Positions 1 through 8,388 of a DNA stretch of 64,000 nucleotides are shown here, piece after piece (positions within the stretch are counted from its first letter, which is position 1; the number at the start of each line of letters is the position of its first letter). Both the position numbers and the translations under genes were made by a program. Source of the DNA: Eisenbergiella porci (lineage in GTDB: Bacteria > Bacillota > Clostridia > Lachnospirales > Lachnospiraceae); assembly GCF_009696275.1 (NCBI RefSeq), contig NZ_VUMI01000021.1, positions 29,061 through 93,060 on the forward strand. Reading direction: 5' to 3'. Below the pieces are notes generated by a model that was given only the letters and a program-made list of their open reading frames with translations, was not told the origin of the DNA and searched no databases.

Positions 1-1
1 G

Positions 2-32
2 AGGCAGTCTGTTTTGGCAGGCTGCCTTTTTT
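2..32 (+). terminator. Intrinsic terminator of an upstream gene
   Basis: The arms at 2-9 and 20-27 pair (six Watson-Crick pairs, AGGCAG with CTGCCT, plus two inner pairs, one a wobble), followed by TTTTT at 28-32. The gene it ends lies before the window. Confidence 0.8.
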
Positions 33-67
33 GAAAAATTTTTAGAGGACAATGGATTTTAGGACAA

Positions 68-97
68 TTCTGCAACATTTGGGATTTATGCTGACAG
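68..97 (+). promoter_or_regulatory. Recurrent TTCTGCAACATTT box, copy A
   Basis: TTCTGCAACATTT at 68-80 is preceded by TTTAGGACAA as in the copy at 5178-5217. The hexamer 24 nt after its first base (TGACAG) is a poor -10; TATGCT at 87-92 is an alternative. It lies upstream of the small membrane protein gene at 125. Confidence 0.45.
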
Positions 98-124
98 CAA
101 CATCATGAAATTGTAGGAGGCCTT

Positions 125-385
125 ATGGAAATCACAAAGACATTACTCATCAATACAGCTTGCTTGCTGATCCCGCCGGTCGTTGTTGTTCTGCTGCTCC
201 GGCACTTCTTTCCAAGAAAAATCAGATGGTCGGCTGGTGTGGTGGCTCTGGTAGATCTGGTGATCTTCTGGACAGATATTTTTTATTATGAGAGCGTTTG
301 GCTGACGTTGTTTTTTGCTGTAATTCAGTTAGCAATGGTTTTGTTTATGTCTATCCGGCTTTATAAAAAAGATACACGAAAATGA
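125..385 (+). CDS. Small membrane protein of unknown function (86 aa)
   Basis: Not recognised. Hydrophobic segments at about residues 5-26, 35-52 and 58-76 suggest three membrane spans, with basic residues (RKIR, KKDTRK) between and after them. The ATG at 125 follows a TAGGAGG ribosome-binding site at about 114-120. One of the recurrent TTCTGCAACATTT boxes (68-80) lies just upstream, so the gene may share regulation with the permease genes that follow. Small membrane proteins of this kind often sit beside FtsX-type transporters, but nothing in the sequence proves a link. Confidence 0.55.
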   Translation: MEITKTLLINTACLLIPPVVVVLLLRHFFPRKIRWSAGVVALVDLVIFWTDIFYYESVWLTLFFAVIQLAMVLFMSIRLYKKDTRK

Positions 386-511
386 ATTGTCCTACCATGT
401 ATGAAATTTTTTGGCCGCTGTAACATTTCGCGGACATTTGGGTTTTACCATGACCTTATCAACAAAGCAAGCGCATACATGAATGAAGCAACGCAATAGA
501 AAAAGCTGCTT

Positions 512-611
512 GTTCAACAAGAAAATGAATTGTCCTAAAATTGAAGCAATTCACCCTTAAACTGTTGTGCCTTTGGGATATTTCTGCAACATTTGGGGGT
601 TAGGATAACAG
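512..611 (+). promoter_or_regulatory. Intergenic module, copy C: hairpin plus TTCTGCAACATTT box
   Basis: GAATTG (527-532) and CAATTC (547-552) form a short hairpin. The box TTCTGCAACATTT is at 582-594 and TAACAG begins at 606, 24 nt after the start of the box. The stretch is nearly identical to 2575-2658 and, in its first part, to 5118-5160. A degenerate copy with GAATTGTCCTA and CTGTAACATTT is seen at 384-428. Regulation by a response regulator is an inference. Confidence 0.55.
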
Positions 612-629
612 CGAAAGGAGTGAATGGCT

Positions 630-2426
630 ATGACATTACCATTTGAAAATGATACTCGAACCATTACAAAAAAGCTGGAAAAAAACAGCTTAAAAGCAGA
701 TAAAAGCAGAAACATCCTCATTATCATTACGATTGCCTTAGCTACCTGCTTGATAATGACAACGACCTTGTATTTTTTTGCTTCGCAGCGAAAATCATTA
801 AATGATGCGGCTGGGCGTTATCAAGCAATTATCAATGAAGTCGATAATGATACCATTACGAAATTAGTAAATGACGATAGGGTTCAAGTGGGTGTAAGTC
901 ATTTATTGGGTTTAGTATCTTATGGGGACTACAAATTAACCGTTCGTTCAATGGATGAAACACTAATGAAATTAGCAAAATATCCTGATTTAGAGGGAGA
1001 ATTGCCCAAATCTATAAATGAAATTGCTATCACAAAAGCGTTTCTTGATAGAGCTGGATTGTCTAAATCCATAGGCGATACTATATCGTTAAATCTGGGA
1101 GATGGAGAAAAAGATTATACCTTATGTGGTATTTTGCCTGTCGAAAATTCAAATTACTCCGTATTCGTGTCGCAATCCTATATTAAAAACAAGATCAGCG
1201 AACCGGCATACTCCGCTTATATCCGTTTGAATGAATCTGATGGTTGGTCTAAGGCTGCTATACAAGCTGAATTATCAACATTGTGCAGAGAATTGGAAAT
1301 ACAACCGGAGCAGATGCAGTTTTCAACATATTACTTTTCTCTCATTGAACAGAGAAGCAGTCAATATATCACTGTAATAGCATTTATCAGTCTTATTATC
1401 GCTTTGGCTTGTACCCTTGTTATTTACAGTCTGTTCTATGTGTCCATAGCCAGAAAAACAAAAGAATATGGAAAACTGCGGACAATAGGGGCAACTGGAA
1501 AACAGATGAAAAGAATCGTTTTTAGAGAGGGATTTCATCTTTCCAGAATTGGTATTCCGATTGGAATATTAGCCGGTGCAATAGCGGGATATGTCCTTGT
1601 CCCGCAAGGCTGGAACACTTTAATGGTATTTGTAATTGCCGCTGTCACAGCTCTGTTTGTGTATCTATGCGTTATGATTGCTGTAATTAAGCCAGCCAAA
1701 ATTGCTGCTCATGTTACACCTATTGAAGCAGTCCGTTATATGGCGGGCAATAATGATGTGATGTCCAACAGTACAAAAGTGTTACATCGTTCTCTATCTG
1801 CGAAAAACTTAGCTTTCCTTAATTTTGCAAGGAACAGAAAGAAAACCGCGTTAACGATCCTGTCGTTAGGGGTATGTGGAATTTTGCTGATGGCAAGCTC
1901 TGCATATTTTAATTCCATTGATCCTTTAGCGATGGCGCGTAGGAGTTTTCCTTACGGAGAAATTCGCCTTGAATTAGGCGATTACGGCCCGCAGGCACAT
2001 AACAGTGAACAATATTCAGAACTCCAAAAATTGAATCTGCTTACAGAAGATTTTAGAGAATCCATTTTGGACATAGATGGTGTGGAAGAAATAAAAGAAT
2101 ACCAAGGCACCGTTTTGAATGTTCGTATGCCAACGGGAGATATTGAACCGATTGTTTCAGACGCATATACGCCAAGCTCTCAAAAATTGCTTGAAGAATA
2201 TTTGATTGATGGTACAGCAGATTTGCAGGAACTACTTAATAATAATGGCATTATTATTGAAAATGGCCCACAGTGGAAAGAAACTTTTGGGTGGGATGCA
2301 GTGATTGGGGACAAACTTCTGATTGAAGTTGGCGGACAAACATTGGAAGTAAAAGTAATGGGAATTGTGGACGCTAATATCCCGTATGGCGGATATGATA
2401 GGGTATCTTCTCTGCACAATCTTTAG
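630..2426 (+). pseudogene. FtsX-type ABC transporter permease, C-terminally deleted
   Basis: Permease subunit of a MacB/Bce-like ABC exporter or antimicrobial-peptide resistance pump. The N-terminus MTLPFENDTRT matches three paralogs in this window. I chose ATG 630 rather than 624 because AAGGAG (615-620) is 9 nt away and the paralogs start at this codon. About 598 codons are read against 794-807 in the intact paralogs. A first membrane helix, an extracytoplasmic domain, an FtsX domain (about residues 245-370) and a second extracytoplasmic domain are present. The last FtsX domain is missing: an internal deletion near 2400-2420 shifts the frame, and the original tail (a VSYHFP stretch to DQIRELS) survives in another frame up to about 2586. 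Probably non-functional. Confidence 0.75.
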
Positions 2427-2574
2427 TGCAATGAGTATCTTTGGAAAAGTAAGCTATCATTTTCCGACCGCTGAAATGTTCAGTTATTTTATACTGCTGC
2501 TTGCCGTCCAAATGCTTTTCTCGTATTTGGCAATCCGGCAGATAAAAAAACAATCTCTGGTAGATCAAATACGG

Positions 2575-2658
2575 GAATTGTCCTAAAATTGAAGCAATTT
2601 CTCCTAAACAGTTGAGCCTTTGGGATATTTCTGCAACATTTGGGGGTTAGGATAACAG
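2575..2658 (+). promoter_or_regulatory. Intergenic module, copy D
   Basis: Nearly identical to the sequence before the truncated permease: GAATTGTCCTAAAATTGAAG, then TTCTGCAACATTT at 2629-2641 and TAACAG at 2653-2658, then the same AAAGGAGTGA ribosome-binding context. The duplication extends into the first codons of both permease genes. Confidence 0.55.
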
Positions 2659-2676
2659 CGAAAGGAGTGAAGGACC

Positions 2677-5100
2677 ATGACATTACCATTTGAAAATGAT
2701 ACTCGAACCATTACAAAAAAGCTGGCAAAAAACAGCTTAAAGTCCGGGAAAATGAGAAATATTTTGATTATCCTGACGATTTCACTTTCCGTTGCGTTGA
2801 TGTCCGGATTGGCGCTGTATATTGCTTCCATGCAGACTGCAAATAGTTGGCAGTTGGAGAATTTGCAGCAGGTATTTTTTTATGATATTACAGAGCAGCA
2901 ATGTGACACCCTCCGGCAAGACAGTCGGATTTCAGAAATGAGGGTGACAAAATACGGCAAGCGTTCTGAAATAGAAAATTATGTGATCTGGCCGATGTAT
3001 ATAGAACAATCCGAGGGCAAAATCCAAAGTGCTGAAATTTCAGAGGGACAATATCCTATGGCTGAAAATGAGGTTGCCGTTGATGTTTCTTACTTAGATG
3101 GGATTGGTGAAAATCTAAAAATTGGCGACACAGTTTCCTTTTCTTTTTATGACGGGACGCAAGAATCTTTTGTGCTTTCCGGCCTTACAGATACCGGCTC
3201 CACTTCTGATGTGTACCCGGTCTATTTCTCTGAACGGTATGCAGAACGGGGAAGCCAGTTGAAAGATACTTTATTTGTAGCTGCCGCACAGATTCAGGAT
3301 GCCAAAAGTATGACAGCAGATGAATTTCTCGATACCATTCATGCAATCGGAGCTGATTGTAATATTGACCGTCCAAGTATCGGAGAAAACAGTGCGTTTG
3401 TCCAGTCCTTGACCTTTAATCCGAAAAATATGCTGATTGCCCTTTGTATCGGGCTTGTAGTGCTGTTCGCCGGCGTGATCGTGATATACAGTATTTTCTA
3501 TATCTCTATCATTAACCGTATTCAGTATTTTGGGCAGTTGAGAACAATCGGAACTACGGGCAAACAGATAAAACGGATCGTAAAACGAGAGGGGACTTTA
3601 CTGTTTTGCATAGGCGCACCATTGGGGTTAGCCATCGGCTCAATTTTTGCAGGGATTCTCAATGCCGAGGGATGGTCATGGAAGAACTTTCTCATTTGGG
3701 GCGGCTTGATTATTTTGGTGGAGTACATTGCTGTTTTGTATTCCATCAGTAAGCCTGCGAAAATTGCAGGTAAGGTATCGCCTATTGAGGCATATAGGAC
3801 AAAAGGCTCATTACAGAACTGCAAGACACCTAAGCACTTGTCCAGAAAAATTACACCTTGTTCAATGGCAAAAATGAACACCTCCCGCAATAGAAAAAAG
3901 TTTCTGATGACTTCTTTCTCTCTGGCGATCAGCGGCATAATCTTTATGGTTGGCTCTACCTTTTTAACCTCCTTTAATCAGGAAGCATACGCCCGAAACG
4001 GAATCATGGAGTATGGAGAAATTCGGATTTATTTATCCGAAAATGCAGCACAAGTAAATGAAATGGGGTATGCAGGAGTACAAGTCAACAATCCGCTTAA
4101 TGAGACTTTTATGCAGGAGATTTCTCAAGTAGGCGGAGTAAACGGGATAATACCATTTGAAAAACTATATTGCACATTTGAATATAATGGCCGTCGTGAC
4201 AAGGATTTTATGGTTCCATTTACAGAAGAAGAATTTACACATCTATCACAGTACATGGAAACAAGGGACAGGAATTATTCAGACATTGTAAAAAACAAAG
4301 AAATTTTTGTCTTAAAAAATGACGCAGTAGAAGAAATTTATGGTTGGAAATTTCAGCCCGGCGATACTATAAAATTTGAATGGTTTGACGGCACAGAATA
4401 TCGTGAAGATGTATTTTCTGTTGGCGGTGAGATTTCTAACGAAAAAGCATACAGCGATCCAGAGTGTTTTACTGCGCTCGGCGTATCTGGTTGGTTTTTA
4501 ATGCCGGATGAACTTATTCGCACCATGTTGCCAGAGGGATATAATATCAATTCAGAGGTACTTCTTTCGACAGAGTGGGACTCCAAAGAAGCAGAAATCA
4601 CGCAGCAAATAAATTCCATAGTTTCCAGCTCGGATGGTCTGCAAATGCGTACTCTGAGGGATTCTATCAATAGCAAGGCAGGAATGTATAACACGCTTTT
4701 GACCTCGATTATTGGCATTAGCATTTTTATTATGATGTTCAGTCTGATTAGTCTAATCAATACGCTGGTGACAAATATTATGACCCGAAAGCAGGAATTG
4801 TCTGTTTTACAGTCTATTGGTATGACAAAGCGGCAGCTTAATCACATGGTACAATGGGAAGCGGGATTGATTGCCGTGTGGAACATCATTATTACCTTGT
4901 TAGCCGGTGGATTTTTAGGGCTTATGCTGATTCGTGGGTTGAACAGCATAGGAATGAGCTATCTGCATTGGGTTTATCCGATTTGGTTTGCACTTTTCTA
5001 TGCAGTTATCGTCCTTATCATGCCAGCGGTTATAACAAAGGCGGCAATTTATCTCCTTCAGAAAAAGTCTATTGTGGAGAGATTGCGGGAAATCGAATAG
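2677..5100 (+). CDS. FtsX-type ABC transporter permease (807 aa)
   Basis: Intact paralog of the truncated gene before it, with the start MTLPFENDTRTITKKLAKNS. Layout: helix at about 30-50, extracytoplasmic domain, three helices of the first FtsX domain (about 255-370, including the conserved GQLRTIGTTGKQIKRIVKRE loop), a helix near 415, a second extracytoplasmic domain, and a second FtsX domain (about 670-800, with a SVLQSIGMTKRQL loop). Such duplicated FtsX permeases work with a LolD/BceA-type ATPase to move or sense peptides or lipids at the membrane. The only ATPase nearby is the next gene. AAAGGAG lies 9 nt before the ATG. The substrate cannot be read from sequence. Confidence 0.85.
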   Translation: MTLPFENDTRTITKKLAKNSLKSGKMRNILIILTISLSVALMSGLALYIASMQTANSWQLENLQQVFFYDITEQQCDTLRQDSRISEMRVTKYGKRSEIENYVIWPMYIEQSEGKIQSAEISEGQYPMAENEVAVDVSYLDGIGENLKIGDTVSFSFYDGTQESFVLSGLTDTGSTSDVYPVYFSERYAERGSQLKDTLFVAAAQIQDAKSMTADEFLDTIHAIGADCNIDRPSIGENSAFVQSLTFNPKNMLIALCIGLVVLFAGVIVIYSIFYISIINRIQYFGQLRTIGTTGKQIKRIVKREGTLLFCIGAPLGLAIGSIFAGILNAEGWSWKNFLIWGGLIILVEYIAVLYSISKPAKIAGKVSPIEAYRTKGSLQNCKTPKHLSRKITPCSMAKMNTSRNRKKFLMTSFSLAISGIIFMVGSTFLTSFNQEAYARNGIMEYGEIRIYLSENAAQVNEMGYAGVQVNNPLNETFMQEISQVGGVNGIIPFEKLYCTFEYNGRRDKDFMVPFTEEEFTHLSQYMETRDRNYSDIVKNKEIFVLKNDAVEEIYGWKFQPGDTIKFEWFDGTEYREDVFSVGGEISNEKAYSDPECFTALGVSGWFLMPDELIRTMLPEGYNINSEVLLSTEWDSKEAEITQQINSIVSSSDGLQMRTLRDSINSKAGMYNTLLTSIIGISIFIMMFSLISLINTLVTNIMTRKQELSVLQSIGMTKRQLNHMVQWEAGLIAVWNIIITLLAGGFLGLMLIRGLNSIGMSYLHWVYPIWFALFYAVIVLIMPAVITKAAIYLLQKKSIVERLREIE

Positions 5101-5117
5101 ATAGTTTGAAACTACTC

Positions 5118-5217
5118 GTTCAATAAGAAAATGAATTGTCCTAAAATTGAAGCAATTCACCATGGATTTTTATAGCGTTTAGGACAATTCTGCAACATTT
5201 GCCCTTTACCCTATACT
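5118..5217 (+). promoter_or_regulatory. Intergenic module, copy E, with a 13-bp inverted repeat
   Basis: GAATTGTCCTAAA at 5133-5145 is the exact reverse complement of TTTAGGACAATTC at 5178-5190. An alternative hairpin GAATTG/CAATTC is nested at 5133-5158. TTCTGCAACATTT (5188-5200) is followed by a good -10, TATACT (5212-5217), with no clear -35, as expected of an activator-dependent promoter. It drives the ATPase gene at 5247. Confidence 0.6.
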
Positions 5218-5246
5218 CAACAAATTAAGAAAGGCAGGTAACTGTT

Positions 5247-5912
5247 ATGAAAATTTTGCAGACAACGGATCTTAAAAAATACTACGGCACAGAGCCGAAC
5301 ATTACCCGCGCCCTGGATGGCGTGAACTTCTCTGTGGAGGAGGGCGAATTTGTGGCGGTGGTCGGTACTTCCGGCTCCGGTAAGTCCACCCTGCTTCACA
5401 TGATGGGCGGTTTGGATACCCCCACTTCCGGCAGCGTGATGGTGCGGGATAAGGAGCTGGCGAAGATGAACGATGAGCAGCTTACCATCTTCCGCCGCCG
5501 CAATATCGGATTTATTTTCCAGAACTATAATCTGGTGCCGATCCTAAATGTTCATGAAAACATCGCCCTGCCGGTGGAACTGGATGGGGATACGGTGGAT
5601 CAGAAATTCATGGCGGATGTGGTGTCCATGCTGGGTCTGGAGGATAAGCTGAAGAATATGCCAAACAACCTCTCCGGCGGCCAGCAGCAGCGTGTGGCGA
5701 TTGCCCGCGCTCTGGTGTCAAAGCCCGCGATCGTCCTGGCTGATGAACCCACCGGAAACTTAGACAGCCGGACCAGCGCCGATGTGCTGGGGCTTTTGCA
5801 GAGAACAAGCCGTGAATTTAACCAGACGCTGGTGATGATTACACATAATGATGCCATTGCCCAGCTTGCAGACCGTATCGTGCGGATCGAGGATGGCAGA
5901 ATCGTTGGATAA
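5247..5912 (+). CDS. ABC transporter ATP-binding protein, LolD/BceA type (221 aa)
   Basis: Cytoplasmic ATPase that should energise the adjacent FtsX-type permeases. Visible motifs: Walker A GTSGSGKST (residues 40-48), Q-loop in FIFQNYNLVP, signature [15 protein letters not shown], Walker [14 protein letters not shown] and the H-loop in MITHN. The length is normal for the family. It begins after its own promoter-like module, and the next permease starts 14 nt after its stop codon with an AAAGGAGG site, so those two are co-transcribed. It is the only ATPase gene in an array of four paralogous permeases, so it may serve more than one. Confidence 0.92.
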   Translation: MKILQTTDLKKYYGTEPNITRALDGVNFSVEEGEFVAVVGTSGSGKSTLLHMMGGLDTPTSGSVMVRDKELAKMNDEQLTIFRRRNIGFIFQNYNLVPILNVHENIALPVELDGDTVDQKFMADVVSMLGLEDKLKNMPNNLSGGQQQRVAIARALVSKPAIVLADEPTGNLDSRTSADVLGLLQRTSREFNQTLVMITHNDAIAQLADRIVRIEDGRIVG

Positions 5913-5926
5913 AGGAGGTGGTAGAC

Positions 5927-8311
5927 ATGACATTGCCTTTTGAAAATGACACAGGGCCGGTTATTAAAAAATTAGCGGCAAGGAGTATTCAGACGGACAA
6001 GCGGCGCAACCTGTTTGTGATCGTAACGATTACTTTGGCAGCCGCTTTGATGGCAGCGGTTTTCTGCGCAGGAGCTGGAAGCGACAGAAAACTGGAGGCG
6101 GACCTGCGGGGACAGTATCAGGCGGTTGTGGTGAATTGTGACCGTGATACGATTGAAAAACTGAAAGACTGCCCGGAAGTGGAACGCTGGGGCCTTTCCC
6201 AGAATTATGGTTCCGCCCGCTATGGTGACAGCGTTCTGACTGTGGAGTATGCGGATGCCAACTGGATGGAATTAGGAAAGAAGCCTTCCTTTACCGGGAC
6301 GCTTCCGCAGGCTGCCAATGAAATTCTGGTAGAACGGGCCTTTCTCGATTATTTTGAAATCCCGGCAGAAGTCGGGCAGACCATAGAAGTGAATCTTGGA
6401 AACGGAAAGCAGACCTATACCGTCAGCGGTATCATGGATGTGGAGAATGACTCCCGTATGTTCCAGCTTTATGTATCCGAGGCATTTGTGGAGGAGATGG
6501 CACAGGGAGAGCCTCTGTTTGAATTCCGGCTTCGTTATACCGGCGCTGATGATATGGAGTCAGAACAGCTCAAGGCGGATATTGCCAAATTCCTTTCCGC
6601 AAACGATGTCTCAGAGGATCAGATTTTTTACAGCTCCAACTATTTCGATATGCAGGGATTTCAGACAGGCGTGATGAAATATTACATTCCCGTGGCGATC
6701 CTTTTGCTGATCGCCTGTGCCGTGGTCATTTACAGTATCTTTTTCATTTCCGTAAAGGGCAAAATGCGGGAATATGGACGCCTGAAGGTGATCGGCACAA
6801 CGCCGAAACAGATCCGGCGGATCGTGCGGCGGGAGGGATTGCTGTTATCTCTTTGCGGTATCCCGCTGGGGCTTTTGGTTGGAGGGGCTGTCGGGTTTGC
6901 CATTTTCCCGGCACATTGGAGCTGGATGGGAAATCTGCCCTATCTGGCTGCGACCGCAGCAGCCTGCGCCCTGACAGTATTTCTGTCCATTCATGCGCCT
7001 GTCCGCATGGCGGCGAGGGTATCCCCCATCGAAGCGGTCCGCTCCAGTGGTTATGAAACTGCAACAGACCGTAAAGATCAGAAAAACCACCGCATTACGC
7101 CGTTCTCCATGGCACAGATGAACTTTCGGCGCAGCAGGAAAAAGACGGTCATCACGCTGGTATCTCTGGGGCTGACGGGTGTGTTTCTGGTAACAGCCGC
7201 TACGGTTCTCAACTCCATCAGTCCCGAAAAGATGGCGGTAGAAGCCATGGGGGATCACTGCAACTATGAGGTCAGCTGGATGGATTCGGGAGGCGCGGAA
7301 GGAGTGCCTGCCATCGCACGAGAAAATCCATTGACAGAAGAACTTCGTCAAAAGCTTCTTGCCATAGATGGCGTGGAATCTATCACAAGCCATGAAGTGA
7401 CATCCGCAACGGTGAAATTCCCTCAGGAAAGTGTTGCATTAAAGTTCCCGGTGTTTGACAGAGAGCAGATGGAACAGTGGCTGCCGGAGGAAAATCTGGA
7501 ACAGGGCAGTGCAGATTATGAGGAGCTTGCCGCAAACAACGGTGTGGTCGTGACTGATTCGGAAGACCACCTTTTAAGTATGTTTTATGGCTATACGCCT
7601 GCTGTTGGGGATGTGCTGACCTTTGAATCCATGGACGGTAAAGCCATAGAAGCAACGGTCATGGGGATTGCGAAACCGTCAGTGACATCAGGCACCGGCG
7701 CATGGGGGATGTTTACCCTAACGGAAGAACTGGCCGATCAGCTCTACCCGGACATTGAGAACAGGGAGGCCGTTTGGAATGTCCATACATCGGAGGACTC
7801 GGATGCGCTCAGGGCGTCGATTTTCAGCCTGCTGGAAGATCCGGTTCTGACGGTCTTTTCCAGAGCAGACCATGCGGCCTCTCTGGAATCGCAGCTGAAA
7901 ATAATGACTCGCGGCGTTTATCTGCTGCTGGCGTTCCTGTTTGTGTTCTCCATGGTAAATCTGGTCAACACTCTGATGACCAATCTGCTGGCAAGGCAGC
8001 AGGAGCTTGGGATTTTGCAGTCTGTGGGCATGACCGGAAAGCAGGTTTCCCGTATGCTGATCGCAGAATGCCTGTGGTACGCAGGGGTTACGGTATTTTT
8101 GTCGGTTGGCATTGGAGGAATCCTGGGCTGGATTTTTGACTGTGTGATCAGCAGTTTTAATATTTTCGGGGAACTGTCCTATCAATTCCCTTTGATGGAA
8201 ACGGTTGTTTTTATTCTGGCACTTTTGGTTGTGACCGGAATCTTCTCTGTGGTTGCGGTCCGTTACTCGAAACGGCTTTCCCTTGTGGAGCGGATCAAGA
8301 CCATGGACTAA
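5927..8311 (+). CDS. FtsX-type ABC transporter permease (794 aa)
   Basis: Third paralog, starting MTLPFENDTGPVIKKLAARS. I chose ATG 5927 over GTG 5918 because AAAGGAGG (5911-5918) overlaps the GTG and is 8 nt from the ATG. The layout matches the 807-residue paralog: one helix, extracytoplasmic domain, FtsX domain with a GRLKVIGTTPKQIRRIVRRE loop, second extracytoplasmic domain, second FtsX domain with a GILQSVGMTGKQVSRML loop. It is translated from the same transcript as the ATPase gene just before it. The coding sequence is clearly richer in GC than the first two permease genes, suggesting a separate origin rather than recent local duplication. Confidence 0.88.
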   Translation: MTLPFENDTGPVIKKLAARSIQTDKRRNLFVIVTITLAAALMAAVFCAGAGSDRKLEADLRGQYQAVVVNCDRDTIEKLKDCPEVERWGLSQNYGSARYGDSVLTVEYADANWMELGKKPSFTGTLPQAANEILVERAFLDYFEIPAEVGQTIEVNLGNGKQTYTVSGIMDVENDSRMFQLYVSEAFVEEMAQGEPLFEFRLRYTGADDMESEQLKADIAKFLSANDVSEDQIFYSSNYFDMQGFQTGVMKYYIPVAILLLIACAVVIYSIFFISVKGKMREYGRLKVIGTTPKQIRRIVRREGLLLSLCGIPLGLLVGGAVGFAIFPAHWSWMGNLPYLAATAAACALTVFLSIHAPVRMAARVSPIEAVRSSGYETATDRKDQKNHRITPFSMAQMNFRRSRKKTVITLVSLGLTGVFLVTAATVLNSISPEKMAVEAMGDHCNYEVSWMDSGGAEGVPAIARENPLTEELRQKLLAIDGVESITSHEVTSATVKFPQESVALKFPVFDREQMEQWLPEENLEQGSADYEELAANNGVVVTDSEDHLLSMFYGYTPAVGDVLTFESMDGKAIEATVMGIAKPSVTSGTGAWGMFTLTEELADQLYPDIENREAVWNVHTSEDSDALRASIFSLLEDPVLTVFSRADHAASLESQLKIMTRGVYLLLAFLFVFSMVNLVNTLMTNLLARQQELGILQSVGMTGKQVSRMLIAECLWYAGVTVFLSVGIGGILGWIFDCVISSFNIFGELSYQFPLMETVVFILALLVVTGIFSVVAVRYSKRLSLVERIKTMD

Positions 8312-8317
8312 CCAGAG

Positions 8318-8348
8318 GCGGCGGCTTCCGATATGAAGCCGCCGCTTT
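8318..8348 (+). terminator. Strong hairpin between permease genes
   Basis: GCGGCGGCTTC (8318-8328) pairs perfectly with GAAGCCGCCGC (8335-8345) around a 6-nt loop. Only three T residues follow, so it may attenuate expression or protect mRNA rather than terminate fully before the permease at 8389. Confidence 0.55.
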
Positions 8349-8388
8349 GCTGACAGCAGGAATATAAGACTTAAAGGAGATGATCAAA

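Noticed and set aside
6844..8185. Several minus-strand ORFs of 100-180 codons within the permease gene at 5927-8311
   Set aside because: They are shadows of a conserved permease, lack ribosome-binding sites and show no recognisable domains.
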